Assembly (NCBI RefSeq): GCF_932526225.1
Contig: NC_064036.1
Span: forward strand, 3,783,501-3,847,500
DNA: 64,000 nt
Source: Nematostella vectensis
Lineage: Eukaryota; Cnidaria; Anthozoa; Actiniaria; Edwardsiidae
Direction: 5' to 3'
The notes beneath the pieces are model-generated. The model was not told the origin of the DNA. It worked only from the letters and a program-made list of their open reading frames with translations, and made no database searches. Every line of letters begins with the position of its first letter. Within the stretch, counting starts at the first letter, position 1. The translations under genes were made by a program, and so were the position numbers. This document shows, one piece after another, positions 40,701 to 51,111 of the stretch.

Positions 40701-43416
40701 AAAGGTATGGACCAAAGTGAGTTATCTATATAGAGTCTACATGTAAAGGTATGGACCAAAGTAGTTTCCAATAGAAGATCCGCCCAATAACACATGAAGA
40801 CCAAAAAAATTGAAAATACTTCCAGTTAGTTCCCTAAAAGGGACCCCCTCCGCATTTCATGAACGGCTTAGGCTTTGACCATCAAACTTACAGATAATGA
40901 GTACCAGGATGCAAAGAATCGCCACGCCCTATTATGGACGTCATAAATATGATGTCTAGCTATTCTTTCAAATATTGCCTAAATAATATCATATATCGGG
41001 TTGAAATCATTTTGCGTTATTTAGATATGTCAAAATCAACCTTTTAACGGCTTTACAATACAAAAAGGCCATAAAAACGTTTATAATCAATTTCTTTGTA
41101 AGAATTTTGGCCATCTTGGATCCGCCATCTTGGATTTTTGCAAAAGAAAAAAAAAATCTGGAACTATTACAAAAAAAAGTATTTGCATGCATTTATTACT
41201 GCTCATAGTAATGCATAATATTAGCTTTTAAAGTGTCATCTAGTAAATCTAGAGACATTTTTAACAACAGCTTTGAGATTTACCCACCCCTCCCCACAAA
41301 ATATCCGAGGTAAAAAATTCTAGCACTGTTATGAAACTTGTCACCTAAACAAACTTATAAAGTAAAAAGAGGCATTTAAATCTGAGAAACAGGACCAAAA
41401 TATGAAAAATTCACTACTTTTTAGTTTTTCGGAAACCTGTGTGAAAAAACGGTTGCCATGGTAACATGGAGCGTCTCCTCGAAGTCACCAAGTTTTAGCC
41501 TGTTAGCTGCTATGGTTCAGAAGTTATAGCAATCTTCCCGGAAGGTGGGCTTAAAGAGCCCCCCCCCCCCCCCCTAGTCTGAATAGGGTTAAGGGATGTT
41601 GACGGTCTGGTATTTTTTTACCGGACAAAGTCGGAGGGGTGAACATTAAGAGGCACTCCGGGCAATGACTATTTCATACAGCTTTTACTGTTGTGTGTTT
41701 TGGTTCTGTTTATATTATGCATGAAGAAAGATCGAGAGGTAGAATGAGGTGAGGTACATACGTAGCTGAAGACTGTGTGATGACCGAGTATGAGAAGAAG
41801 ACCGGAGAAAAAGAAATGTCGCCACCACGAAGATTATAAATCCCTGAAAACAAACCAGAACACCGAAACGTCATGAAACTGAACAATGATGACATGATGG
41901 TGGTTTCGAGGAAGGAAAGGGGGTACCTGGTTTTTGACACAGAGCACCGTTTAATATGAATGCAAACAGTTTAAAAATGTAAAATTTCGTCTCTTAGCAC
42001 ATATTAAGGTTTATGTAAAAACCGTACATTCATGTTAAAAAATGCAAGCACCCGTCCTACTGCCCCTCCCCGTCCGCCGCCCCTGTTATCGACAATTAGG
42101 TTTGTTCTATCTAACAGTAGTTGAAGTTCAGTGAAAATAATTAATCAATTACATGCTATTTCGTCTAGTGCTTGTAGAACAATCGCTGTGGTGGATTTTT
42201 TGGACATTTTTAAACGAAGATCTCGTAGTTTGTCTTGCCATGGTTGCCCTGGAGAATAAAGCAAACGTGACAAATTGTGTAAACTGTTGTCATTGGCGGG
42301 GAAGAAGGGAAGGGTGATGATGACGATGATAAAGTCACTGCTGCTGATGAGGATGATGATGATGAGGATGATGATCGGAGTTATTACCTGTGAACTGTAA
42401 TCCAAGTGAGTAAATGGGTTTAACAGCAAATAATTCTGGCTGTTCTTTCCAGATCAAGTCTATCAAGTTCTTCTTGATTGGGACAAGAACTATCCCCATA
42501 TCCTTCAGATTCTGACAAAAAATAATACTTTTAACTGAAAGAAACACTAACAACACGCAATGAAATTAATTTACAATAAGCTAACAAATTAACCTTAAAA
42601 AAGAATAATACCTTAGATAATTTGTTCCAGTCGCCTACAAAGAATAAAAAATAATGATAATTTGGTTACTCACATTAGCCTAGCCGCTTACTAACCTGGC
42701 AACATAATTAGATGCTGTTGCCACTATCTTGTTGCCAGGTTAATTATAGTAAGCGGCTGTACACAGGCTATATATATACTCACATATAGATAGCAAAAAC
42801 GGCCATACTCACATATAGATAGCAAAAACGGATCGACTCCCACGCGTGAACCGACTTGTAACTTCTGTTTCGTAAAAAGAATTAGATATTACTTCCTTCA
42901 CAATCATATAGAATAGTTAGTTCTTTACTACAAACCTCAGCTAGCCACTCCGAAAACTTTGGCGTATCTGGGAGCCCTAAAGAAAGGCAAGGAGAAAGTG
43001 TTAAACGGCTGATATACGCTAAGCAAGTCCCCACGTAGTGGCAAAAAAATTTCAAAAGAGAAGACCATATTCGCTTGCGTGTGATGGATCGAATGGCTTT
43101 CTCACGTTTAGGTAAATCATGTGTTCTGTGCAAAGAAGTGCACTTCTACACCGCACCCGTCCTGTCTTATATCTATTGACCGTTGTACATTTTCTCCTTT
43201 TATTTTGAATCACCAGGTTAGATCTCATAGATTGTTGGTGCATCATTTATCTCAAAGGAGGGGAGGTGGGTCAACGAAAGTCTTGAGAGATGCTTGCGTT
43301 GTTAACCTTACCCTCCTTCTGGAGCTTCCAGTTACAGTCCATTTCCATCTCCGCCTGTAGAAAGTACCGACCGTCTGTCCACAAAGCAGCGCTTGCCACC
43401 GTCACTATGGCCATAC
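34797..43416 (-). CDS. XPNPEP1: Xaa-Pro aminopeptidase 1 (aminopeptidase P, M24B), 22 exons, N-terminus not found
   Basis: Exons in transcript order: 43416-43312, 42976-42932, 42854-42813, 42634-42612, 42511-42388, 42248-42153, 41843-41762, 40386-40230, 39372-39328, 39262-39176, 38939-38889, 38281-38217, 38108-38031, 37952-37881, 37214-37154, 37027-36958, 36320-36216, 36068-35994, 35908-35832, 35709-35662, 35576-35526, 34916-34797. All have AG/GT borders, and every phase agrees, giving 558 residues to the stop. The enzyme removes the N-terminal residue from X-Pro peptides; it is usually cytosolic and Mn-dependent. Metal ligands are all present: LLDTGG and GTTDTTRT (two Asp), HGTGHGIG (His), SDEPGYY and GVRLES (two Glu). 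Human-type proteins are about 620 residues, so some 60-70 N-terminal residues are missing. They may lie beyond the G-rich repeat and LINE that follow exon 1, or outside the window. Confidence 0.9.
35100..35350. mobile_element. TGCGGT-rich MITE in the last intron of XPNPEP1
   Basis: Starts with a G run (CGGGGGGGGGGACTTAGGG) and ends CCCCAATGCCCCCCTC. The interior has eight or so TGCGGTA motifs. Same style as 28920-29082. Confidence 0.6.
36668..36765. repeat. AATAAACGCCTC repeat and palindrome in an XPNPEP1 intron
   Basis: TAATAAACGCCTC occurs three times with variants (36680, 36700, 36730), the last forming a palindrome with GGCGTTTATTAGAT. Confidence 0.6.
37097..37150 (-). pseudogene. Decayed duplicate of XPNPEP1 exon 15
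   Basis: The stretch matches the exon at 37154-37214 with several indels and changes (shared TCTGGTGCT, GTGCCAAATGG, GTGTCAGCTT blocks). It lies immediately downstream of that exon in the transcript direction. It carries frame breaks and is not needed for the coding phase. Confidence 0.65.
37219..37880. repeat. GATGAT microsatellite block, duplicated in tandem (about 350 bp units)
   Basis: 37219-37530 is repeated at 37575-37880 with few differences, including the shared flank AAAGAACAATCATAAGAGTA. The reading frames of His, Ser or Met runs across it are artefacts. It lies in the intron between XPNPEP1 exons 14 and 15. Confidence 0.93.
38671..38755. repeat. 30-bp direct duplication
   Basis: GGGCACGATACAGAAACATC and AAGTAAA occur twice in a row (about 38697-38726 and 38727-38755). 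Confidence 0.9.
39000..39145. mobile_element. MITE in XPNPEP1 intron, relative of 2740-2890
   Basis: Left end TTACCCTGCAGAGCTTTCTT, right end AAGAAAGCTCTGC followed by TAGCAGGGTA. The interior shares CGGATAAGTGAACTGATAGA with the copy near 2840. Confidence 0.65.
39634..39914. mobile_element. 281-bp MITE in XPNPEP1 intron
   Basis: TGCCTGGTGCACACTAGTGA at the left pairs with TCGCTAGTGTGCACTAGGCA at the right. The interior is rich in CGACATAA/TTATGTCG and has a long T-rich foldback. Confidence 0.85.
40030..40108. mobile_element. 79-bp MITE, second member of the CAGGCCCGTAGC family
   Basis: CAGTGCCGTAGC (40030-40041) pairs with GCTACGGCCCTG (40097-40108). TATGA flanks both ends, giving the same 5-bp duplication length as the copy at 8295-8454. 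Confidence 0.85.
40376..40757. repeat. About 42-bp minisatellite spanning the exon 8 splice acceptor
   Basis: About nine units of AGAGTCTACATGTAAAGGTA followed by TGGACCAAAGTGAGTTATCTAT. The lowest-coordinate unit overlaps the first bases of XPNPEP1 exon 8 (40230-40386). Confidence 0.92.
40800..41760. other. Intron of XPNPEP1, no further feature
   Basis: AT-rich intron sequence with a C run at 41561-41574 and GCCATCTTGGATCCGCCATC near 41112. No gene is seen on either strand. Confidence 0.5.
42675..42770. repeat. Inverted repeat in XPNPEP1 intron
   Basis: TAGCCTAGCCGCTTACT and AACCTGGCAAC pair with GTTGCCAGGTT and AGTAAGCGGCT..AGGCTA. The arm at the right carries a short TAATTAT insertion. 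Confidence 0.75.
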
Positions 43417-43446
43417 CTGTGACCTCGGGAAAAACCTGTAGTCAGG

Positions 43447-44640
43447 CGAGGCGGCATAGGGGGGGGGGGGGGTAGGCGAGGCGGCATAGGGGGGTCAGGC
43501 GAAGGCGGAATGGGGGGGGGGGGGGGGTCAGGCGAGACGGCATAGGGGGAGGGGGGTCAGGCGAGACGGCATAGGGGGAGGGGGGTCAGGCGAGACGGCA
43601 TAGGGGGAGGGGGCTCAGGCGAGACGGCATAGGGGGTGGGGGGTTCAGGCGAGGCGGAATGGGGGAGAGGAGGTCAGGCGAGGCGGCGTAAGGGGGTCAG
43701 ACGAGGCGGCATAGGGGGGTAGGCGAGGCGGAATGGGGGGGTTAGGCGAGGCGGCATAGGGGGGGGGGGGTAGGCGAGGCGGAATGGGGGTGGGGTTCAG
43801 GCGAGGCGGCATAGGGGGTGGGGGGTTCAGGTGAGGCGGCATGGGGGAGGGGGGTTCAGGCGAGGCGGCATAGGGGGGTGGGGGTCAGGCGAGGCGGCAT
43901 GGGGGTGGGGGGTTCAGGCGAGGCGGCATAGGGGGGTGGGGGTCAGGCGAGGCGGCATAGGGGGGTGGGGGTCAGGCGAGGCGGCATGGGGGTGGGGGGT
44001 TCAGGCGAGGCGGCATAGGGGGGTGGGGGTCAGGCGAGGCGGCATAGGGGGGTGGGGGTCAGGCGAGGCGGCATAGGGGGGTGGTGTTTCAGGCGAGGCG
44101 GCATAGGGGGGTGGGGGTCAGGCGAGGCGGCATAGGGGGGTGGGGGTCGGGCGAGGCGGCATAGGGGGGTGGGGGGTTCAGGCGAGGCGGCATAGAGGGG
44201 TGGGGGGTTCAGGCGAGGCGGCATAGGGGGGTGGGGGTCAGGCGAGGCGGCATAGGGGGTGGGGGGTTCAGGCGAGGCGGCATGGGGGGGTGGGGGTCAG
44301 GCGAGGCGGCATGGGGGGGTGGGGGTCAGGCGAGGCGGCATGGGGGGGTGGGGGTCAGGCGAGGCGGCATAGGGGGGTGGGGGTCAGGCGAGGCGGCATA
44401 GGGGGGTGGGGGTCAGGCGAGGCGGCATAGGGGGGTGGGGGGTTCAGGCGAGGCGGCATGGGGGTGGGGGTCAGGCGAGGCGGCATGGGGGGGTGGGGTT
44501 CAGGCGAGGCGGCATAGGGGGGTGGGGTTCAGGCGAGGCGGCATGGGGGGGTGGGGTTCAGGCGAGGCGGCATAGGGGGGTGGGAGGTTCAGGCGAGGCG
44601 GCTTAGGGGGGTGGGGTTTCAGGCGAGGCGATGCTTTCGA
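43447..44640. repeat. G-rich about 29-bp minisatellite (first block)
   Basis: Some 40 units of GGTCAGGCGAGGCGGCATAG followed by GGGGGTGGG. The array lies just upstream of XPNPEP1 exon 1 as read here. It resumes at 47547-47640 after the LINE insertion. The runs of five to thirteen G allow G-quadruplex folding on the plus strand. The repeated reading frames (RRGGIGGWGSGEAAW) are artefacts. Confidence 0.95.
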
Positions 44641-47427
44641 TACAACGGAAGCAGCGTTGTTGATTACATAATTGTAAATAATGAAAGTTTAGACATTGTT
44701 GATTATTTCATTGTGAATCCGCTTGAGCCACACCTGACTGATCACTGTTCGCTTTCATGCAGTCTAAACCTGAAATTTACATTTAAACAAAAGGATAATT
44801 CAGAAAACGTACAACTAAGTGAGCTCAAAAGATTGCGCTGGAATAACGAGATCAGTAGCGAGTCAAAGCTATTGTTCGAGTCCGAAGAAGTGCAAACAAA
44901 TTTAAATGCGGCTTTAAATAATAATTGCGTAGACACATCAGTAGATCTTTTTACAGAAACGCTCTTATCCGCATGCGAAAACGCAGGACTGCGCTACCAA
45001 AACAATGACATTAAAGAGAGCAGCGTTAACAAAATGTGGTTCGACAAGGAATGTAAAAATGAAAAAGAAAATTTACGCTCACTAGGCAAATTACTTTCAA
45101 AGCAGCCTGACCAACGCGAGCTAGGAGCCGTCTTGAAGGAAAAAAAGAAGTCTTTTAAAAAACTCTGTAGGCGGAAAAAGTATACGCATTATAATAATAT
45201 AGTAAACAGTATCGATTTCAGAAACTCTAAAAACACTTGGAAACAAATAAATAGGATTTTCAACAGCAATACACATAAACAATCACATCAAATTAGACCC
45301 GAAGAAGCTGCTGTTTTTCATCAGCACTTCGAACAATTAAACGCGACAATAGAATCACAAAATACAATGGAAGAAGTAGAAAAAACGCGAATAAACAATA
45401 GGCAAGGGCCATTGGATCACGAATTCACGGAACTCGAAATAACTAACGCCATAAAAAGTCTAAAAACGGGTAAAGCACCCGGCGCTGATAATATTTTAAA
45501 CGAAGTATTAAAGTGCGGCGAAGAAACTCTGAAAAAGCCATTACAAATTTTGTTTAATAAAATTTTGAATAGTGGGGAATACCCATCTAGCTGGAGTTAT
45601 GGTCTGATAGTACCGATCCTGAAAAAAGGAGATCCTAGTAAACCGGAAAATTTTAGAGGTATTACCTTACTCTCGTCACTAGGAAAAGTTTTCACATCCA
45701 TAATGAACAACAGATTGTACAATTACCTTGTCGAAAGAAAAATAATCAAACCTGAGCAGGGAGGATTCAGAAAAGAGCATGGAACAGTGGATAGTATTTT
45801 CATCCTAAAATCTTTGATTGACAAATACGTTAAAGCAAAGCCAAAAAAGAAACAAAACTTCCTATTTACGTGTTATGTTGATTTCAGTAAAGCTTTCGAC
45901 AGAGTACCAAGACACAAACTTTTTGATAAGCTAGAGCGTTCAGGCGTAACAGGGCGATTTCTTGAAGTTTTGAAATCAATTTACACAAATGATAAGTCCT
46001 CAGTCAAAATTAGAAATCTGTTAACGCCAGCCTTTAGGTGTTACAACGGAGTGAAACAGGGATGTATGATTTCCCCGACACTATTTAATTTTTATCTCAG
46101 CAGCTTGTCCGAGGAACTAAATACAGTAAGTAATTGCAACGATGTCGAACTCAATTCACGACCTATTAGTTGTTTACTTTATGCCGACGATTTGGTAATC
46201 GTCTCGAAGACTGCCACGGGGCTACAAAAATATTTAGACAAACTAAGCGAATTTTGTGATGAAGCAAAACTCACTGTTAATCTAGAAAAAACTAAGATAA
46301 TGATATTTAATAACTCTAGGAAAACAATGAACAACTATCTCTTTAAATACAGAAACAGTAAAGTTGACATTGTCAAGTCATATAAATACCTTGGGGTGCA
46401 TTTTAGCACCTTTGGGAACTTCAGCCTAGCAAAGCAAGAAATAAAGAAGGTCGGACTAAAAGCTTTGTATAAGCTTCGAAAAGAAATGGGAAACCACTTT
46501 AGAGACAAAATAACTCTAACACTTAGGCTCTTTGATACCCTTGTAACCCCAATTCTATTATATAGTAGCGAGGTGTGGGGAACAGACTGCAATGACAAAC
46601 TAGAAAAAGACCCCATAGAATCTGTACACACAAGGTTTATACGTTGGCTGCTAGGCGTCAACAGGTACTGCAGTTCTAATGCATGTAGATCCGAGGTCGG
46701 TAGATTTCCAATGCGTTTAAAAGCCAAATGTAGAGCAATAAAATATTGGCAAAAAATGATAAATTCTGACCACAGTAAACTTGCTGTGTTGGCTTTCCTA
46801 GATTCTTTAGAAAATAACAGCAAGGTAACTTGGGTGCACAAACTGAAAAACATTTTGGATCGAGCAGGCTTGGGCTATATATGGCTTGATGCCCCAAACA
46901 CGTCTATAAATTTAATAAAGATGCGCTTTGAAGATATCGAGCGACAGGTGTGGCTAAGTGAGATTCACAATGATAGTAGAAGAGACCCACGCCAAAAGAA
47001 TAAATTGCGAACTTTCAGGACCTTCAAGGTGGTCTACGAACTTGAAAAATATCTTACCCAAATTAATAATGTACAACACAGAATTGCCGTCACAAAATTA
47101 AGACTAAGCAATCATAATTTGGCCATCGAAACAGGTAGACATGCCAAACCATATGTGCCCCCAAATGAGAGGAGGTGCACGATTTGCAAAAATGGAATAG
47201 AAAACGAAGAACACTTTCTTGTAAAATGCCCTACATACAACGCGATTAGAAAGGCATACTATAGTGTTATCAAAGACAAAACTAATATCAACTTAAATGC
47301 AATGACATCTGAAAGAGCTTTCCTTTTTATTATTACCATGGATCAAAGAAACGAGATCATTAACAGGGAAACTGCAAAATATATTTTTGACTGCACAAGA
47401 AAAAGATTTGAATGCCTAAAAGAATAA
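44641..47427 (+). CDS. LINE ORF2: C-terminal endonuclease tip, reverse transcriptase, Cys-rich tail
   Basis: About 928 uninterrupted codons, open to the left into the repeat. Residues just after the junction are the end of the AP-endonuclease (VVDYIIVNNES, PHLTDHCSLSCSL). The reverse transcriptase follows with all core motifs: KTGKAPGADNILNEVLK, PILKKGDPSKPENFRGI, FSKAFDRVP, GVKQGCMISPTLFN, LLYADDLVIVSK and YKYLGVHF. A C-terminal RRCTICKNGIENEEHFLVKC (C-x2-C..H-x4-C) box closes the protein, as in many LINEs. No stop or frameshift in nearly 2.8 kb points to recent insertion. Activity is unlikely, because most of the endonuclease is missing and no own start is present. Clade (CR1/L2/Jockey-like) is not settled. 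Confidence 0.85.
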   Translation, partial: YNGSSVVDYIIVNNESLDIVDYFIVNPLEPHLTDHCSLSCSLNLKFTFKQKDNSENVQLSELKRLRWNNEISSESKLLFESEEVQTNLNAALNNNCVDTSVDLFTETLLSACENAGLRYQNNDIKESSVNKMWFDKECKNEKENLRSLGKLLSKQPDQRELGAVLKEKKKSFKKLCRRKKYTHYNNIVNSIDFRNSKNTWKQINRIFNSNTHKQSHQIRPEEAAVFHQHFEQLNATIESQNTMEEVEKTRINNRQGPLDHEFTELEITNAIKSLKTGKAPGADNILNEVLKCGEETLKKPLQILFNKILNSGEYPSSWSYGLIVPILKKGDPSKPENFRGITLLSSLGKVFTSIMNNRLYNYLVERKIIKPEQGGFRKEHGTVDSIFILKSLIDKYVKAKPKKKQNFLFTCYVDFSKAFDRVPRHKLFDKLERSGVTGRFLEVLKSIYTNDKSSVKIRNLLTPAFRCYNGVKQGCMISPTLFNFYLSSLSEELNTVSNCNDVELNSRPISCLLYADDLVIVSKTATGLQKYLDKLSEFCDEAKLTVNLEKTKIMIFNNSRKTMNNYLFKYRNSKVDIVKSYKYLGVHFSTFGNFSLAKQEIKKVGLKALYKLRKEMGNHFRDKITLTLRLFDTLVTPILLYSSEVWGTDCNDKLEKDPIESVHTRFIRWLLGVNRYCSSNACRSEVGRFPMRLKAKCRAIKYWQKMINSDHSKLAVLAFLDSLENNSKVTWVHKLKNILDRAGLGYIWLDAPNTSINLIKMRFEDIERQVWLSEIHNDSRRDPRQKNKLRTFRTFKVVYELEKYLTQINNVQHRIAVTKLRLSNHNLAIETGRHAKPYVPPNERRCTICKNGIENEEHFLVKCPTYNAIRKAYYSVIKDKTNINLNAMTSERAFLFIITMDQRNEIINRETAKYIFDCTRKRFECLKE

Positions 47428-47540
47428 ATGCACACCACGGATAATGACAACCTCCTTTTTATCTTAACTATTTGGAAAAACACCTGATATATAATCATGT
47501 ATAAGGGTACCAAATAAAATATATTGATTGATTGATGATT
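44641..47540 (+). mobile_element. Nearly intact non-LTR retrotransposon inserted in the G-rich array
   Basis: The sequence unit breaks off at about 44631 and resumes at 47547. The insert ends in a short TGATTGATTGATGATTGA tail, which marks the 3' end and plus orientation. The 5' end is truncated inside the endonuclease domain. Confidence 0.88.
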
Positions 47541-47546
47541 GATAGG

Positions 47547-47640
47547 GGGGTGGGGGTCAGGCGAGGCGGCATAGGGGGGTGGGGGTCAGGCGAGGCGGCA
47601 TAGGGGAGTGGGGGGTTCAGGCGAGGCGGCATAGGGGGGA
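47547..47640. repeat. G-rich minisatellite (second block)
   Basis: Three to four more units of the array at 43447-44640. From 47641 to 48687 no supported gene is seen; a short frame to 47893 has no known domain. Confidence 0.93.
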
Positions 47641-48687
47641 GCAGGAAATTTTTCAATGGGTGGAGGAATTGGAGGAGGCAGTAAATAATTACAAAATGAG
47701 AATTATAGATTACTTATATACTTACTTTATGATAAGCATTAAAGTCACTAGCCAACTAGCGTGGCAAAAAATGCTTCAATGCACATCAGTGCACGACGAA
47801 ATCGTCAAAGCTATCAAGGCTCCTGATCACGCATGTGAATTGGCTGCCCTTCATAAAATTTTATTTTGGTGGCGATTACTGAAGCGAGTATAGAACGACA
47901 CCCCTTCCTTTTGTCCGAGAAATCGAGGAATTATTGACACTTCTAACTAATTTGTTGTACATTGATGCCACGTATAGATGGCCGCTTAGCTTTTTGCTTC
48001 TTTCTCATTTGGGTTTGATAATTCATATCTCAATGTCTCTTCAGTTAAGTCCCCGTTACAATTATCCTAGCAGAATCTAAATTTCGTTTTGTTAATTCAA
48101 AACAAAGTTCAGATATGTCATTATTCAGCGTTAATAAATGCTTGAAAGGCGCTTCCCAATTAGTGGCTGTGAGGTAATGGCGGTTGATATTATCAGCTTC
48201 CCTTATTGCAGAGTGAGTAGTGGTAATAAAAATTAAAATACTGCAAAAACAAGGTAAGCTTGTCTGTTTTGTGGCTCAGATAACGACCGTAAATGAAAAT
48301 GAAAGTTTGCTGGTAAAACACATTTATAACTTTTTAGGAAATGAAGTCTTAAACAGGTGTACAATATTATCAGCGATCTGCGACCATTTTCTAGATTAAC
48401 TTAAAGCCAATATCTGCGTCGAATGAAAAAGGATAAAAAATTTACAGGGCTTCCATAAAAAATAAGGAATACTAAACTGTTGTGAAATTTTTGTTAAGTT
48501 TTTCACAAGATTTTAATTGCAATATTCAAAATCTCAAAGTGATTTTGTTGGTTTAGTTTAGCTGATAAGTGATCATGGGTGAGCGAAATGTTTTTTTTGA
48601 TAAGATAGATGGGTATTAACTCCTATGAGAAGGTGTTCTATACAGTGCGCTGCACAATATTCTGGTGGCCAAACAGAAAGGGGAGTC

Positions 48688-51111
48688 ATGAGAAGAATTT
48701 GCCAGCTCTCCGTCGTGTTTTCGGTTTTGACTAAAATTGAGTCAGCCTGCAGGAAGCAAGGTACGTTGTTTGTTTATTATAACAATTTAACAGCTTTTAA
48801 ATGATATCATCGGGAAGGCGACGTACGTCAGTGGCTTCTTCGCAACTTTTTGATAAATAGATGATCTTCAAAAGTAAAGTATAAACATTTATCAAAAGAG
48901 AGCCCACGAATGGTTATACTTTTTTTTAAAGAATTGATTTGCGCAGCGCAAGTGTGAAAGCTTGCGCGTTATTTTTTTAAATGCTCGACTTCTTAGTTAC
49001 AGATTGCTAACAGTCCTAGGCGAAATCTCTTGATTGTTCGTATTATTCGCTGGTGCTCGTAAAAGACCATTCGGTGGACCTTAGAGGGTAAGAAAGAGTG
49101 TATTCTCAGTCATAAAATAGATACTTAGCCTCACATTTCGTTTATTCCACAGAAGGTGTCGGTTGTCAGTGTTCGCGTGATCCGATTTACAACGGGATCG
49201 AGGCTAAGTGCAGTGATGTGTCGAATGATAGCTGGACTCAGTTTGTTTACGACGCAAGGGATGTCACAACACTGTAAGTAGTATCTATATGGCCATCCCT
49301 AGCAAGTCAGTATAAACAGCGGTAAAGAAAAACAGAATTTGTCAGGATTTGCTGAGAAGAGATGGGGGCGAAGAGTCAACCGCACATGCAATCACAAAGA
49401 TCCTTAAATAAGAAATGTCCAACCTTTTGGCGGCCAATTGTAAGGAGAAGGGGCCCCCCTACATTATTAGCGTTGGTAATGGTGCTTACATCCATCTAAA
49501 AAATGTCCTTTACCCGAACTTAAACTTCAATAGGCTTTGAAACCTTCTTGGGTTTCATCCTTTAAGTCTTATGTTTTATTTTTATGTTTTTTTTCTATTC
49601 CTCATCTTATAATAGATATATTTAGCTTTAGTGTAATTTGTAGTAGGAAACTTCCTTGTTTCTTATGGAAAATAATTCTTTTTACTGATTCAAATATGCA
49701 TTTCAGAAATATCAGCGACAATCGTCACATATCCGTTTCTACGAGAGCCTTAGCAAACTTCACCCGATTGCTTGTCTTAGACACAAGCGGTAACGCAAAC
49801 TGGGTCACGCAAGAGCATCTGTCCCAAATGCGCATGCTACGAGTGCTGATCGGCACACCGCTGGACAGTCCGCAGTGTCTGCAGTGCATCTTACTGAGAA
49901 ACACATCTTCATTCCTCAACGACAGTTGGTGGGCATCCTCAACAATGAAAAAAAACTTAGATCACACAACGCTACCAATAGTGCAATACAATGGTTGCTA
50001 TGGCTACATGTTCCACATTCCTCTAAATGCCATTCGAGGATTTGCAAGACAGCGTTTCGATCTGAGGTGCATCGGACAACTAAAAAACCCTCACAAGCAG
50101 CGCATTGATTCGGAGATGACATGCGCATCCCACGGTGGGAGGATAACGCTGACTAGGTTGAACCGCTGCTGGGACAAGACAAACAAGATCAATTTTGCCA
50201 TGTACCCATTCTCAGCAGCTTCCTTGTTACTTAACGGCATGATCATTGCTGTGACTGCCACGACGTCGAGTCTTAGGTCTAATGCGATGATGTTCCTGAT
50301 GGGGAACATGGCATTCGGTGATTTCTGCTTCACTCTTTCTCTTCTTCTGATGACCATAGCTCAAGTAAGTTTATCTTTTCAAGAGTACGAGAAACTAAAG
50401 AGCACCTGGTATTGCGGTTCTTTCGGATGTACGATCCTGTTCTCCTTTCTGTTGTCGGTTGGAGCCTCGACGCTGCTCACAGCCGAAAGGTATCTTGCTG
50501 TTGTGTTCGCTATGAAGCCCGACCGCCGTCTCGATACAAAACTCGCTCGAAAGCTCATCTGCAGCATGTATCTCGGCTTCTTCGTGGTTGCTATACTGCC
50601 ATATACGCTTTTACGAGAAAAATACTTGTATAATAACTATTGTGTGCCAATAAGACCTCTTGACAGTAAAAACTTCTCGTACATGGCAGCACCAATGTTT
50701 CTAGCATTCCTTTATTACTTCTCAATGGTGCCTATGTATTTACACATTTATTACAAAGTGCGCAAATCTAGTCAGCAAGCTGGAAGACAAAACACGGTGA
50801 ATTATAAAATAATCCGCAGAGTATTTCTGATAAGTTTTAGCAATATTGTTTTAGCCATCGTTCCGGCCTTTGTTCACAACTGGACTAGCGACACCGAATG
50901 GTTTCAAGACAAATTTGGTGCAAACGATACTAACGAAGCTAAGCAGATAGCTGGAGCCACATATGTATATATTTGCTTTGCCATGAACGCGAGTGTGAAT
51001 TCTCTCTTATACGCGTATAGAAATGAGAAATTTTTAAACGCGCTAAAGAGAAAACTTGGAGTCAGAGATAACAGGGTTCTTGCCGTGAGAACTGGGGCAC
51101 CCCGCATTTGA
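48688..51111 (+). CDS. Rhodopsin-like GPCR with short LRR ectodomain (relaxin-receptor/LGR-like)
   Basis: Exons 48688-48760, 49153-49273 and 49707-51111 join with matching phases (AAG|GTACGT, CCACAG|AAGG, ACT|GTAAGT, TTTCAG|AAAT) into 532 residues. The first exon encodes a signal peptide (MRRICQLSVVFSVLTK). The second has a Cys-containing stretch (GVGCQCSRDPIYNGIEAKC), running across the junction into leucine-rich-repeat-like sequence (TTLNISDN, LLVLDTSGNANWV, MRMLRVLIG). A Cys-rich hinge precedes seven hydrophobic segments. Class-A marks: GNMAFGD in TM2, ERY after TM3 (TAERYLAVVF), NSLLYAYRN (NSxxY) in TM7. Ligand unknown; relaxin-like or glycoprotein-hormone-like is only family analogy. The whole unit is duplicated downstream. 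Confidence 0.82.

Noticed and set aside
43645-44606. Gly/Arg- and Pro-rich frames
   Set aside because: Translation of the G-rich minisatellite.
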